A stretch of DNA of 56,214 bases from NCBI GenBank assembly GCA_902805845.1, contig CADCUI010000091.1, positions 1 through 56,214 on the forward strand. Reading direction: 5' to 3'. Of the stretch, positions 24,280 to 32,551 are shown in pieces. The stretch comes from an uncultured Nocardioidaceae bacterium (lineage in GTDB: Bacteria > Actinomycetota > Actinomycetes > Propionibacteriales > Nocardioidaceae). How positions within the stretch are numbered: the stretch's first letter is position 1; each line of letters starts with the position of its first letter. The notes beneath the pieces are model-generated. The model searched no databases. It was not told the origin of the DNA and saw only the letters and a program-made list of their open reading frames with translations. Both the position numbers and the translations under genes were made by a program.

Positions 24280-25795
24280 CCTCCTCCTCCTCCATCAGGT
24301 GGACCGTCGTCGTGTCGCCGAGCACGCGGGTGAGGATCTTGGCCATGTGGGGTCGCGCCTCGCGGACCTCGATCGTGACCCCTGAGGTCTCGGCCTCCTC
24401 GACGAGGTCGCGCAGCATCAACGCGCCCGTCAGGTCCACCCGGCCGAGTCCGCTGAGGTGGATGACCACGCGCGACAGCGCGGGCTGCTCGGATATCAGC
24501 TGGTTGACCGCCCTCTCCATCCCGGGCGCGGAGCCGAAGTACAGCACGCCGGAGGGCCAGAGGTGGAGCGTGTCGCCCTCTGCTGTGGACGGGACACTGA
24601 GCTGGACCTCGCGCCAGAGGTGCACCGCGAGCGCCATGCCCACGCCGAGGAGGACGGCCCGGTCGATCCGGGGTGCGAGGAGGAGGGTGGCGACGACCGT
24701 GACGGCGCCGACGCTGAACTGGAGCGGCGACCAGCGCCAGAGCCGCACCGGGGTGAGGAAGTCGACGAGCGTGACGGCCGCCGCGATCACGATGCCCGCG
24801 AGCACGGCCTTGGGCAGTGGCGCCAGCGCGCTCGTGAAGGGCAGCATGGCGACGAGGATCAGCCCCGTGCAGGCGCCGCTCCAGCGCGTGCGTGCCCCGG
24901 CGAGCCGGTTGAGGGCGGACCGGGAGAACGACCCGCCGACGGGGTAGCCGCCGGCGAAGCCGGCGGCCACGTTCGCCAGTCCCTGACCGATGAACTCCTT
25001 GTTGGAGTCCCAGGGCCGCCGTTCCTCGGCGGCGTACCGACGGGCGATCGAGGCCGGTTCGGCGAACCCGACGAGCGCGATGACGACCGCCGGAAGCAGC
25101 AGCGATCCCAGGTCCCTCAGCGGCAGGTCGGTCTCCACGGCCAGCCGGACCGGGACGTCCCCCACCACGCTTCCGGAGTAGTCGACGTAGGCGCTCCACA
25201 CGGTGGCGCCCACGACCGCCAGGAGCGCTCCGGGGAAGAAGGGGGACAACCGTCGCCCACCCAGCATGGCGACGAGGGCCAGCGCTCCCAACGTCAGGTC
25301 CACCAGGGACCAGGCTGTCGGGTCGCGAAGGGCGCCGAAGGCGGTGACGAGCGGGTTGGAGCCCTCGACGTCCACCCCGACGAGGGTGGGGATCTGGGAG
25401 GCCACGATGAGAACGGCCGCGGCCGAGGTGAAGCTCGTCACCACCGGTTGCGACATGAGGTAGGCGATCGGTCCGCCTCCACCGAGCCCGACGGCGAGGC
25501 GGACGACGCCCACGGTGACGGCCAGGAGCGCTGCGAGCAGGGCCAACCTCGTCGTGTAGGGGTCGGCGACGGTGGCAAGGGCTCCGAAGGTCAGCAGGCT
25601 GGTCACTGCCGTCGGCCCGGTCTGGAGGTACGGCGAGGACCCGACGAGTGCGCCGCCGATCGCACCCGCAGACGCCGCGTAGAGGCCGTGCACCGGGTCC
25701 AGGCCGGCGATCTCCGCGTAGGCCATCGCCTGGGGGATCGCCACGAGTGCGACGCTGAAACCGGCGACGAGGTCTCCGCGGACTGGCTTCAGCAC
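24275..25795 (-). CDS. SulP-family anion transporter with C-terminal STAS domain
   Basis: The 506-aa protein has the SulP N-terminal pattern ALVAIPQAMAYAEIAGLDPVHGLYAA, roughly 12-14 transmembrane segments to about residue 395, and a STAS domain from about 405 (VVIHLSGLGRVDLTGALMLRDLVEEAE near 460-485). SulP members carry sulfate, bicarbonate or dicarboxylates. It is third in an operon behind slcC and comC, so it should move a pathway anion: sulfate out, or a sulfonate in. GTG 25795 is the first start after the ComC stop, with a 43-nt gap. Direction and ligand cannot be read from sequence. Confidence 0.85.
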   Translation of the reverse strand: MLKPVRGDLVAGFSVALVAIPQAMAYAEIAGLDPVHGLYAASAGAIGGALVGSSPYLQTGPTAVTSLLTFGALATVADPYTTRLALLAALLAVTVGVVRLAVGLGGGGPIAYLMSQPVVTSFTSAAAVLIVASQIPTLVGVDVEGSNPLVTAFGALRDPTAWSLVDLTLGALALVAMLGGRRLSPFFPGALLAVVGATVWSAYVDYSGSVVGDVPVRLAVETDLPLRDLGSLLLPAVVIALVGFAEPASIARRYAAEERRPWDSNKEFIGQGLANVAAGFAGGYPVGGSFSRSALNRLAGARTRWSGACTGLILVAMLPFTSALAPLPKAVLAGIVIAAAVTLVDFLTPVRLWRWSPLQFSVGAVTVVATLLLAPRIDRAVLLGVGMALAVHLWREVQLSVPSTAEGDTLHLWPSGVLYFGSAPGMERAVNQLISEQPALSRVVIHLSGLGRVDLTGALMLRDLVEEAETSGVTIEVREARPHMAKILTRVLGDTTTVHLMEEEEG

Positions 25796-25838
25796 CGGTT
25801 CATCGTGCCCGGCCGGCCGTCGGGTCGCGCGACCGCCC

Positions 25839-26861
25839 TCAAGGAGCGTCGACCTCGCCGAGCCTGTTCCTCAGCTCTGCCCACAGCTCGTCAGAGAGCT
25901 CCACCACGTCGCTGTCCGAGACGTCTCCCACCGCGACCCGCCGGGACCCGGGGACGCGGCCGCCCATCTCGCGCGTCCGCGCGGCCAGGTCCTGCATGCG
26001 CCTGGCGGCCGCGTCGGGATCGCCGCCGGCGTCGAGCTTGGTCGGATCCAGGACGACGATCAGGTGGGCGATGCTCTGCGGCTGGTCCTGGCTCTGCACG
26101 TCGAAGAAGTCGGGGACGTCGGCAGACAGCAGGGGGCCGACGAGCCCGGCGGTCAGCGCCTCGACCATGAAGGCGAGCGCGAACCCCTTGGCTCCTCCGA
26201 GCGGTGCCAGGAGCCCGGTGAGGGCGGCCTGCGCGTCGTTCGTCGGCACCCCCTCCGCGTCCAGCGCCCAGCCGTCCGGCAGCGGGCGTCCCTCGCGTGC
26301 GTACGCCGCGATCTTGCCCCGCGCGACGGTGCTGAGCGCCATGTCGACGATGACCGGCCCGCCGTCGAGCGGAAACCCGGCGGCGACAGGGGAGGTCGAC
26401 AGCAGCGCACGGGTCCCGCCCCAGGCAGGAAGCACAGCCGGACCGCAGGAGAAGACGAGAGCGACCATTCCGGCCGCGGCGGCATCGGCGGCGTACACAC
26501 CGAGCGCGCCGCAGTGTCCGGAGTTCCCGACCGCGACACCGCTGATGCCGTACTGGCTCGCCCGGGTCACCGCTTCCTCGGTCGCCCGGGACATCTGCCA
26601 GTGACCCATGCCGCCACGTCCGTCCAGCGTGAGGAGCGGCCCCGTGTCCAGCGTGGTGACCAGCTCGGCGTCCGCGGGGAACCCTCCGGCGTTCGTCCGG
26701 TCGAGGTAGACAGGGAGCCTCAGGAACCCGTGCGAACCGATGCCCCACCGCTCGGCCAGGACCAGGACGCGAGCGGTGGCCCGTGCCTTGTCGGCGTCGA
26801 GGCCGGTGCGGACGAGCAGCTCTGTGGCGAGGGCGGTTGCTTCCTCGAGGGTGACCTTCAT
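25839..26861 (-). CDS. comC: Malate/L-lactate (LDH2/MDH2) family oxidoreductase, probable (R)-sulfolactate dehydrogenase ComC
   Basis: Members reduce 2-keto acids with NAD(P)H using an unusual non-Rossmann fold. The 340-aa protein has the catalytic histidine region WGIGSHGFLRLP (H44), NSGHCGALGVY (H116), MALSTVARGKI and GWALDAEGVPTNDA. In the SlcC/ComC route this enzyme reduces sulfopyruvate to (R)-sulfolactate, the SuyAB substrate. The gene overlaps the SlcC-like stop by 4 nt (ATGA), which is the pairing described in sulfolactate degraders. Alone the family cannot separate malate, lactate and sulfolactate; the symbol rests on context. Confidence 0.75.
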   Translation of the reverse strand: MKVTLEEATALATELLVRTGLDADKARATARVLVLAERWGIGSHGFLRLPVYLDRTNAGGFPADAELVTTLDTGPLLTLDGRGGMGHWQMSRATEEAVTRASQYGISGVAVGNSGHCGALGVYAADAAAAGMVALVFSCGPAVLPAWGGTRALLSTSPVAAGFPLDGGPVIVDMALSTVARGKIAAYAREGRPLPDGWALDAEGVPTNDAQAALTGLLAPLGGAKGFALAFMVEALTAGLVGPLLSADVPDFFDVQSQDQPQSIAHLIVVLDPTKLDAGGDPDAAARRMQDLAARTREMGGRVPGSRRVAVGDVSDSDVVELSDELWAELRNRLGEVDAP

Positions 26862-27859
26862 CCGCCCACCTTCCGGGCCGGGCGCCGGTGCCGTCCCACG
26901 GCGTGCTCGGCCTCGCCGCCCTGCAGGACCGTGTCGATGTCGCTGCAGAGCAGCTCGCTGATGCGCGCCTGCGCCTGACCGGTGATACCGGCCACGTGGG
27001 GGCTGAGCACCACGCTCGACATCTTGTGGAGGCGGCTGTCACCCGGTGGCTCCTGCTCCCGGACGTCGAGGCCTGCGCCGTACAGATGACCCCGGTCGAG
27101 GGCGTCGGCCAGAGCCTCCTCGTCCACGACCTCGCCGCGGCCCACGTTGACGAGGATGGCGTCCGGTCGCATCAGGGCGATCAGTCGGGCGTCGATCATG
27201 TGCTGGGTCGCCGGTGTGGACGGGAGGTGCACGCTGAGCACGTCGGACGCGGCGACGACCTCGTCCACGGGCAGGAGCTGGATGCCGAGCTCCTCGAGCT
27301 CGGGCATCGTCGGGTCGATGTGCGGGTCGTGGGCCACGACCGTCATTCCCAGTCCCCGGGCCAGCCGAGCGGTGGCACGGGCCGTCGCCCCCGCCGAGAG
27401 GAGCCCCCAGGTCCCGCCCGCCAGCTCCTTGCCCGGCTGACGCTGCCAGGTGCCCTCGCGAACCGCCGAGTCGAGCGCGACGACGTGGCGGGCGACCGCG
27501 AGGGCGAGCCCGACCGCGTGCTCGGCCACGCTCGTCGCGTTCGCGCCCAGCGCGGCCACGACGACGACGCCGAGGTCGTCGGCGGCGGTGATGTCGAGGT
27601 TGTCGAGCCCTACTCCCGCCCTGGCCACCACCTGCACGGAGGGGGTGGCCTCGAGCAGCTCCCTGGTGACCTGCGTCTTGTTGCGGACCACCAGGGCCGA
27701 GGCTCCGGTGGCCGCCTCGTGGAGCATCGTGGTGTCCGCGCCGGCCTCGGGGGTGCGGCGCACCGGTCGTCTGCGTGCGAGCTGGTCGAAGGCGTCTCCC
27801 CAGACGTCCTCGACGACCGCGACGGCGCCGTTCCCGCTGTCGTCCCTGTCAGCTGCCAC
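26858..27859 (-). CDS. slcC: D-3-phosphoglycerate dehydrogenase-family protein, probable (S)-sulfolactate dehydrogenase SlcC
   Basis: SlcC oxidises (S)-sulfolactate to sulfopyruvate with NAD+. The 333-aa protein has the D-2-hydroxyacid dehydrogenase layout: RAGVGLDNLD at 80-89 and catalytic R241 (NVGRGEVVDE), E270 (REQEPP) and H288 (LSPHVAG). The nucleotide-binding GxGxxG is altered to S155-A-G157-A-T-A160, so cofactor binding may differ. It leads the operon slcC-comC-sulP. GAGGAG precedes GTG 27859, and an operator-bearing promoter lies upstream. The general family also includes phosphoglycerate and glyoxylate dehydrogenases; the specific name rests on the ComC pairing. Confidence 0.75.
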   Translation of the reverse strand: MAADRDDSGNGAVAVVEDVWGDAFDQLARRRPVRRTPEAGADTTMLHEAATGASALVVRNKTQVTRELLEATPSVQVVARAGVGLDNLDITAADDLGVVVVAALGANATSVAEHAVGLALAVARHVVALDSAVREGTWQRQPGKELAGGTWGLLSAGATARATARLARGLGMTVVAHDPHIDPTMPELEELGIQLLPVDEVVAASDVLSVHLPSTPATQHMIDARLIALMRPDAILVNVGRGEVVDEEALADALDRGHLYGAGLDVREQEPPGDSRLHKMSSVVLSPHVAGITGQAQARISELLCSDIDTVLQGGEAEHAVGRHRRPARKVGG

Positions 27860-27901
27860 GTTGACTCCTCGACCGGCTTGACGGCGCCCGATCGCGGCTG
27901 C

Positions 27902-27951
27902 GGTCAGACCTCTGTCCTGCCGACTCTAGGCCCGACGCTGCTGCACTGCAA
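27902..27951 (-). promoter_or_regulatory. Promoter and regulator operator for slcC-comC-sulP
   Basis: On the minus strand: TTGCAG (27951-27946), 17-nt spacer, TAGAGT (27928-27923), then the dyad, read on the plus strand as GGTCAGACCTCTGTCC at 27902-27917, five bases beyond the -10 box. Confidence 0.66.
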
Positions 27952-28040
27952 CCGCCGGAGGTCCGTGCCCGATCGAGGTGCGCGCGGCTCGGAATGCTCG
28001 CCCGAGAGTAGGACGCCTGGCCCATGAGACGGTGGTGGCG

Positions 28041-28589
28041 ATGACCAGTCGAGGAGGCGGCTCAGCGGCGCTGATCGGGCCCGAGGAGCCGGACGACGTG
28101 CGAGCCATCCGCGCGCTCACGCTGGCCGCCTTCCCCGACCAGCCCGCCGTCGCCGAGCTGGTCGAGCTCATCCGGGCCTCGTCCGACTACGTCCCCGGTC
28201 TCGCCCTGGTGGCACGGTACGACTCCGAGGTCGTCGGCCACGTCATGATCAGCCACGCCGCGCTCGTCGACGACCGTGGCGTCCGGCGGCGGGTCGGCGT
28301 CCTGTCGCCGCTCTCGGTCCTGCCGAGGCGGCAGCGTCAGGGCATCGGGAGGCTCCTGGTCACCAGCGCCCTCCGGTCCGCGGAGGCCCACGGCGAGCCG
28401 CTGGTGGTCCTCGAAGGCAGTCCGCACTACTACCCGCGACTGGGGTTCGAGCCCGCGGCGGCGCACGGCATCACCATCGAGCTGCCGGACTGGGCACCGC
28501 CGGAGGCGGCGATGGTCCACCTGCTCTCCGGCTATCGGCCCGAGCACCGCGGTCGGGTGGAGTACCCGCCGGCGTTCGACGGCATCTAG
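28041..28589 (+). CDS. GNAT-family N-acetyltransferase
   Basis: The 182-aa product resembles the YhbS-type GNAT branch. It has EEPDDVRAIRALTLAAF at the N-terminus, VVGHVMISHAAL, the acetyl-CoA-binding region LSPLSVLPRRQRQGIGRLL (R/Q-x-x-G-x-G/A pattern at about 95-110) and VVLEGSPHYYPRLGFEPA. It would transfer an acyl group from acetyl-CoA to an amine; the acceptor is unknown. ATG 28041 is the first in frame with a plausible GGTGG site. The stop overlaps that of the next, opposite gene in a palindromic CTAG. No operator is present, so it marks the outside of the island. Confidence 0.85.
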   Translation: MTSRGGGSAALIGPEEPDDVRAIRALTLAAFPDQPAVAELVELIRASSDYVPGLALVARYDSEVVGHVMISHAALVDDRGVRRRVGVLSPLSVLPRRQRQGIGRLLVTSALRSAEAHGEPLVVLEGSPHYYPRLGFEPAAAHGITIELPDWAPPEAAMVHLLSGYRPEHRGRVEYPPAFDGI

Positions 28590-30049
28590 CCGCGGGCGGC
28601 GCCGTATCCCAGCAGGGCCGCCAGTCCCAACGCGCTGCGTGGTGCGTACGCCGTGCGCCAGAGACCGCCGTGGACGGCGGCGTACGCCTCGTCCTGCCAC
28701 GGATGCGCGTGCGCCGGCCCGCCGCCGGTGTGCAGGTCGTGCACCAGGAGCGCTGCCATGAGGACGTTGGAGGTAGCCGGCTCGAACACCTCGATGCCGA
28801 AGCGGTGCGCGCCGGCGTACGCCGCGGCGAGGGCTCGATTCTTCACCACCGACCGGGTCCGGGTCGGAGGGGCCACGTTCATCGACACCACGACACCCGA
28901 GTCACGGGCAATCGTCGCCCGCCACCGCTGGAGCCGCTTGGCGAGGGCGTAGTTCGGCCCCTGCTGCGGGACCAGGCTGTCGTTGATCCCGAGGTCGCCT
29001 TCCGCGGGATACGCCCGCCTCAGCAGCCGTCCGCCGCTGGCGGCTCGCAGCGGTCGGCCGAGCAGCCTGCCGGTCGCGGTCCGACGTGCGTAGCAGCGGT
29101 TGGCGTGCTCGACGGCCTCCCGCGGCACCACGAAGACGTCGGTCGGCGTGGCGAGGAACGCGAGCGCGAGATCGTCTCGGTCAGCCAGCAACCGGGTGGT
29201 CAGCGCGTCGACGGCGACCGAGACCCGGACGTTGTCGGCGCCGTCGGCGTAGACGTAGTTGCCGAGCACCAGCCGTCCCGGGAGCCTGGCCACCCAGTCG
29301 CCGACCGCGGGCGCCTGCCGGACGAGGTCCGCCCCCGCGCGCTGCTCCGCGGGGCCGTTGCCGTCGGACACCGGCACGAGGAGCGTCCCGGCCGACGTCC
29401 GGGCCGTGGCGAGCAGGCGCTCCCACACCGCCGGTCGGGGGAGGTCGACGGCCGCCACCGTGGCGCCCCAGCGCAGCAGCGCCTGCAGCGGCCCCATCTC
29501 CGCGCCGGCGCCGAGCACCGCGACCGTGTGACCGTCCATCCTGAGCCACTCCGGATGGGTCAACACCTCGCGCACGGCGTCGGCGGCCGACGGCTCGATC
29601 ACGCCGTCCTCCACCCAGCGGTCGAGCCGCGCCCTCAGCTCGTCGCCCTGGAGCCGACGTCCTCGGTAGGGGAGCGAGAGCCGGTCCTCCGGGCCTGCCG
29701 TCCCGGCGATCTCGACGGTGCCCCACGTCGTGCTCGAGACGGAGGTCACCCAGTCCTCGAGGGGCTGCTCGGTGTCCTGCTCGACCACCGTCATGCGCGA
29801 GCGGAGCGCGGCCACTCCGTCGGCCGCGATACCGACCGCTGCCCGGCGCGACGGCAGGCCGGCCTCGACCAGCCGTCGGAAGTGCGGCAGGTAGCCGGTG
29901 CGCCAGCTCGCCTCTCGTTCCGCCTGGGCCGCGCCGACGGGGTCCGCCTCGCGAAGGGCGTCGGCGGCGACCGCCCGACCGACACGGCTGGTGCTCCGGG
30001 TGCCTGCGGGGGAGCGCTCGAAGACCACGCCGGCTGGTTCGTCGCTCAT
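28586..30049 (-). CDS. Uncharacterised 487-aa protein with a Rossmann-like motif
   Basis: I recognise no named family. An early helical region (about 30-90) is followed near residue 174 by HTVAVLGAGAEMGPLQALLRWGATVAAVDLPRP, which reads as a β-α-β dinucleotide-binding unit with GAGAEMG. Later segments are LGNYVYADGADNVRVSVAVDAL, a NDSLVPQQGPNYALAKRLQRWRA stretch, and VVVSMNVAPPTRTRSVVKN. The C-terminus is mildly hydrophobic (ALGLAALLGYGAA). The LGINDSLVPQQGPNYALAKR region looks reductase-like. Function is unknown; an SDR-like NAD(P) enzyme is one possibility. Confidence 0.7.
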   Translation of the reverse strand: MSDEPAGVVFERSPAGTRSTSRVGRAVAADALREADPVGAAQAEREASWRTGYLPHFRRLVEAGLPSRRAAVGIAADGVAALRSRMTVVEQDTEQPLEDWVTSVSSTTWGTVEIAGTAGPEDRLSLPYRGRRLQGDELRARLDRWVEDGVIEPSAADAVREVLTHPEWLRMDGHTVAVLGAGAEMGPLQALLRWGATVAAVDLPRPAVWERLLATARTSAGTLLVPVSDGNGPAEQRAGADLVRQAPAVGDWVARLPGRLVLGNYVYADGADNVRVSVAVDALTTRLLADRDDLALAFLATPTDVFVVPREAVEHANRCYARRTATGRLLGRPLRAASGGRLLRRAYPAEGDLGINDSLVPQQGPNYALAKRLQRWRATIARDSGVVVSMNVAPPTRTRSVVKNRALAAAYAGAHRFGIEVFEPATSNVLMAALLVHDLHTGGGPAHAHPWQDEAYAAVHGGLWRTAYAPRSALGLAALLGYGAARG

Positions 30050-30095
30050 CGCGAGACCATGCCGCGACCGACGTGCGGCCCCACCTTCCGCGCCG

Positions 30096-30605
30096 TCAGC
30101 CCTCGAAAGCCGATGACCTCGCGCCGGGCATGGTGGCCAGCAGCTCGCGTCCCTGGGCGGCGTGCTTGTGCTCGACGAGCACCTCGTAGCGGGTGGCCAC
30201 GATCACCTTCACGGAGCTGAAGTCCCGCCGGCCCCGGGTCGCGGCGTAGCCCACCAGCGCCCAGATCAGGCCGAAGAGCGCGCCGAACAGCACCGTCGAC
30301 AGGATCAGCGCCAACACGTTCGTCTCGCCGAAGAACGACAGGATCAGGCCTACGAAGAGCCCCATCCACGCACCCGACAGCAGTCCGCCCAGCGCCACCC
30401 GGCCCGTCGTGAGCCGCCCGGTGACGCGTTCCATCTGCTTGAGGTCGGTGCCGACGATGAGGCAGTTCTCGACGGGGAAGCCGTTGTCGGAGAGGTGGTC
30501 GACAGCCCGCTGGGCCTCCGCGTAGTCGGCGTAGACGCCCAGGGACTGGGGGAAGTCGAGCGTCAGGCCCGACTTGAGGGTGCGCAGGTTCGCCTGGTTG
30601 GTCAT
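30096..30605 (-). CDS. General stress protein, YflT/GSP17M-like with two central membrane helices
   Basis: The 169-aa protein starts with the actinobacterial pattern [53 protein letters not shown] (a ~55-residue YflT-type domain; only key parts are cited here as [14 protein letters not shown] and [10 protein letters not shown]). Two glycine-rich transmembrane helices follow (about 75-95 and 98-120), then a tail with [16 protein letters not shown]. Such proteins are often induced by heat or osmotic stress. ATG 30605 was chosen for its GGGAAGG ribosome site. Biochemical function is unknown for the family. Confidence 0.8.
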   Translation of the reverse strand: MTNQANLRTLKSGLTLDFPQSLGVYADYAEAQRAVDHLSDNGFPVENCLIVGTDLKQMERVTGRLTTGRVALGGLLSGAWMGLFVGLILSFFGETNVLALILSTVLFGALFGLIWALVGYAATRGRRDFSSVKVIVATRYEVLVEHKHAAQGRELLATMPGARSSAFEG

Positions 30606-30706
30606 GTGCCCAACCTTCCCACTGTCGGGCAGGTCAATGCTCCGGCCGCCGCCGAGCACCGAGGCCGGTGCTCGTCGTGCGGCGCTGGTTCCGCCATGAT
30701 GGCGCC

Positions 30707-31174
30707 ATGGCGACGTCCAGTTCGACAGAGGTGACCGAGGTCCGGCCCGACGGCGGCGTGGTGGTCGGTGACGACGGGTCGGACACTGCGGCCGAGGCCG
30801 TCGTGGAGGCCGCGGGCGAGGCGGTTCGCCGGGGGGTTCGCCTCCACGTGCTCCGGGCCTGGACGATCACGCACGCCGTCCGACCTGCTGACGTCCCGCA
30901 GGGGATCGTGCCCAGCATCGCGGAGTTCGAGGCGGCCACCCATGCCGCCGAGGAGAGGCGGGTCGGCGAGCTCCTCACCGGCTCGACCGCCGAGGTGAGC
31001 GTCCACGTCTGTCACGCGGCGCCCGCGAAGGCCCTGATCACCGCCAGCGAGAAGGCCGAACTGGTCGTGGTGGGCTCCCGGGGACGCGGCGGCTTCCGCT
31101 CGCTGCTTCTGGGCTCGGTGGCCGAGCAGGTCATCCGGCACGCCTCCTGCTCGGTCCTCCTCGTGCGTCGGTGA
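30707..31174 (+). CDS. Universal stress protein (UspA family)
   Basis: A 155-aa single UspA domain. The N-terminal [15 protein letters not shown] supplies the nucleotide-contacting Asp, and the C-terminal [23 protein letters not shown] gives the ATP-binding G-x2-G-x9-G(S) motif near 124-139, followed by a final strand [11 protein letters not shown]-binding Usp proteins act in stress and dormancy responses. The CATGAT hexamer six bases before ATG 30707 may be the -10 of a leaderless transcript. It is divergent from the general stress gene, which fits shared stress function. Confidence 0.9.
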   Translation: MATSSSTEVTEVRPDGGVVVGDDGSDTAAEAVVEAAGEAVRRGVRLHVLRAWTITHAVRPADVPQGIVPSIAEFEAATHAAEERRVGELLTGSTAEVSVHVCHAAPAKALITASEKAELVVVGSRGRGGFRSLLLGSVAEQVIRHASCSVLLVRR

Positions 31175-31177
31175 CGC

Positions 31178-32401
31178 TCACGTCCGGGAGGCGCTCCGGG
31201 TCGCCAGCTCGTCCTCGATGACGACCGGCTTGCCGACGATCGTGGCCAGCCACGCCGTCACCAGCGACATCGCCGTGAGCGTCAGCAGCGGCCAGGTCCA
31301 GCCGCCCGTGGCCTCGTAGAGCACCCCCACGCCGAAGGGACCCACCGCCGCGACGGCGTACCCGACGCTCTGGGTGAACCCGGAGAGCGCCGCGGTGCCG
31401 TCGGAGGTGCGGCTGCGCATCCCGATGAGGGCGAGCACGACGGGGAAGACGCTGTTCGCCGTGCCGACGAGCAGCGCCCACAGCCAGGCGCCGGGCCGTG
31501 GGAGCAGGACCAGCCCGAGGTAGCCGACGGGGTAGCAGGCGAGCAGCGCCAGCATCAGCCTGGTCTGGTCGGTGACCCGGCCGGCAGCGACCGGCAGCCA
31601 CAGGGACAGCGGGATGCTGATTCCGGTGACGACCCCCAGCAGCAGTCCTGCGGTGCCGGCGGAGAACCCGGCGTCGCGGTACACCTGGGCGAACCAGCCG
31701 AACACGGCGTACGCCTGGGCCGACTGCAGGCCGAAGAGCAGGGCCATCGCCCAGCCCAGCCGGGTGCGAGCCACCTCCCGCAGCGAGACACGTCGCTGCT
31801 CGGGGCGGGGGACGGCGTCGCGGCGCACCAGGAACAGCCACGGCACCGCGGCAACGGCGGCGACCCCCGCCCACACGCCGAGGCCCCACCGCCACGAGCC
31901 CAGCTGCTGGGCCACCGGGACCGTCAGCACCGACGCCGCGGTCAGCCCGGTGGCGAGCGAGGTGGTGTAGAGGGCGGTGAACAGCCCGACCCGGTCCGGG
32001 AAGTGGAGCTTGACCAGCGAGGGGAGCAGGACGTTCGCGGTGGCCATGCCTGCCAGCGCCAGGACCGACATGACGAGGAAGAGCGGGACCGAGGTGGTCA
32101 TCGCCCGCACCACGAGCCCCGCCACCACGGCGACGAGCGAGAGCAGCGTGACCCGGTGCACGCCGGTCGCCCGCGCCGCCGCCGGTGCGAGCGCACCGAA
32201 CGCGCCGAACGCCACGACGGGGAGCGCGGTGAGCACTCCTGCGGCGACGTTGCCCATGGCGAGGCCGGAGGTGACCTCGGCGAGCACCGGTCCCACGCTG
32301 ACGGCTGCCGGCCTGAGGTTGAACGCCAGCACCAGCACACCGCAGACCACCAGAGCCCGCTCCAGGCGGGTGTCCTGGGAGGGCGGTGCTTCGTCCGGCA
32401 C
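31178..32401 (-). CDS. MFS transporter, CynX/NimT-like
   Basis: The 407-aa protein has 12 predicted transmembrane helices. The first carries the motif LAFNLRPAAVSVGPVL that marks the CynX/NimT (cyanate/nitroimidazole) branch of the major facilitator superfamily. A central basic loop (about 200-215) separates the halves. Substrate is unknown; several members export small toxic molecules. GTG 32401 is the first in-frame start. The gene is convergent with uspA (3-nt gap) and has 150 bp upstream to galE without a clear additional gene. Confidence 0.85.
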   Translation of the reverse strand: MPDEAPPSQDTRLERALVVCGVLVLAFNLRPAAVSVGPVLAEVTSGLAMGNVAAGVLTALPVVAFGAFGALAPAAARATGVHRVTLLSLVAVVAGLVVRAMTTSVPLFLVMSVLALAGMATANVLLPSLVKLHFPDRVGLFTALYTTSLATGLTAASVLTVPVAQQLGSWRWGLGVWAGVAAVAAVPWLFLVRRDAVPRPEQRRVSLREVARTRLGWAMALLFGLQSAQAYAVFGWFAQVYRDAGFSAGTAGLLLGVVTGISIPLSLWLPVAAGRVTDQTRLMLALLACYPVGYLGLVLLPRPGAWLWALLVGTANSVFPVVLALIGMRSRTSDGTAALSGFTQSVGYAVAAVGPFGVGVLYEATGGWTWPLLTLTAMSLVTAWLATIVGKPVVIEDELATRSASRT

Positions 32402-32551
32402 GTCAGGTGATCGTCATGCCGCCGTGGAGCCGGACCATGCCAGAACCGTCATGCGCGGCAATGTAACGCGGGGTCACGGACGCTCTCCACGCGGTGTACC
32501 CGCGGCAAACCGTCCACGACACGCGCACAGTCGTGACAGAGCAGCGCGGGT

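Noticed and set aside
27860-28040. Attachment-site repeat of the tRNA-Ala 3' end at the right border of the island.
   Set aside because: No match to the tRNA 3' segment around TTCGAGTCCCC was found there, and no integrase gene exists in the window.
32402-32551. Short leader peptides before the CynX-like MFS gene (for example a 12-codon frame on the minus strand).
   Set aside because: No ribosome site, no hairpin or terminator and no codon pattern to suggest regulation.
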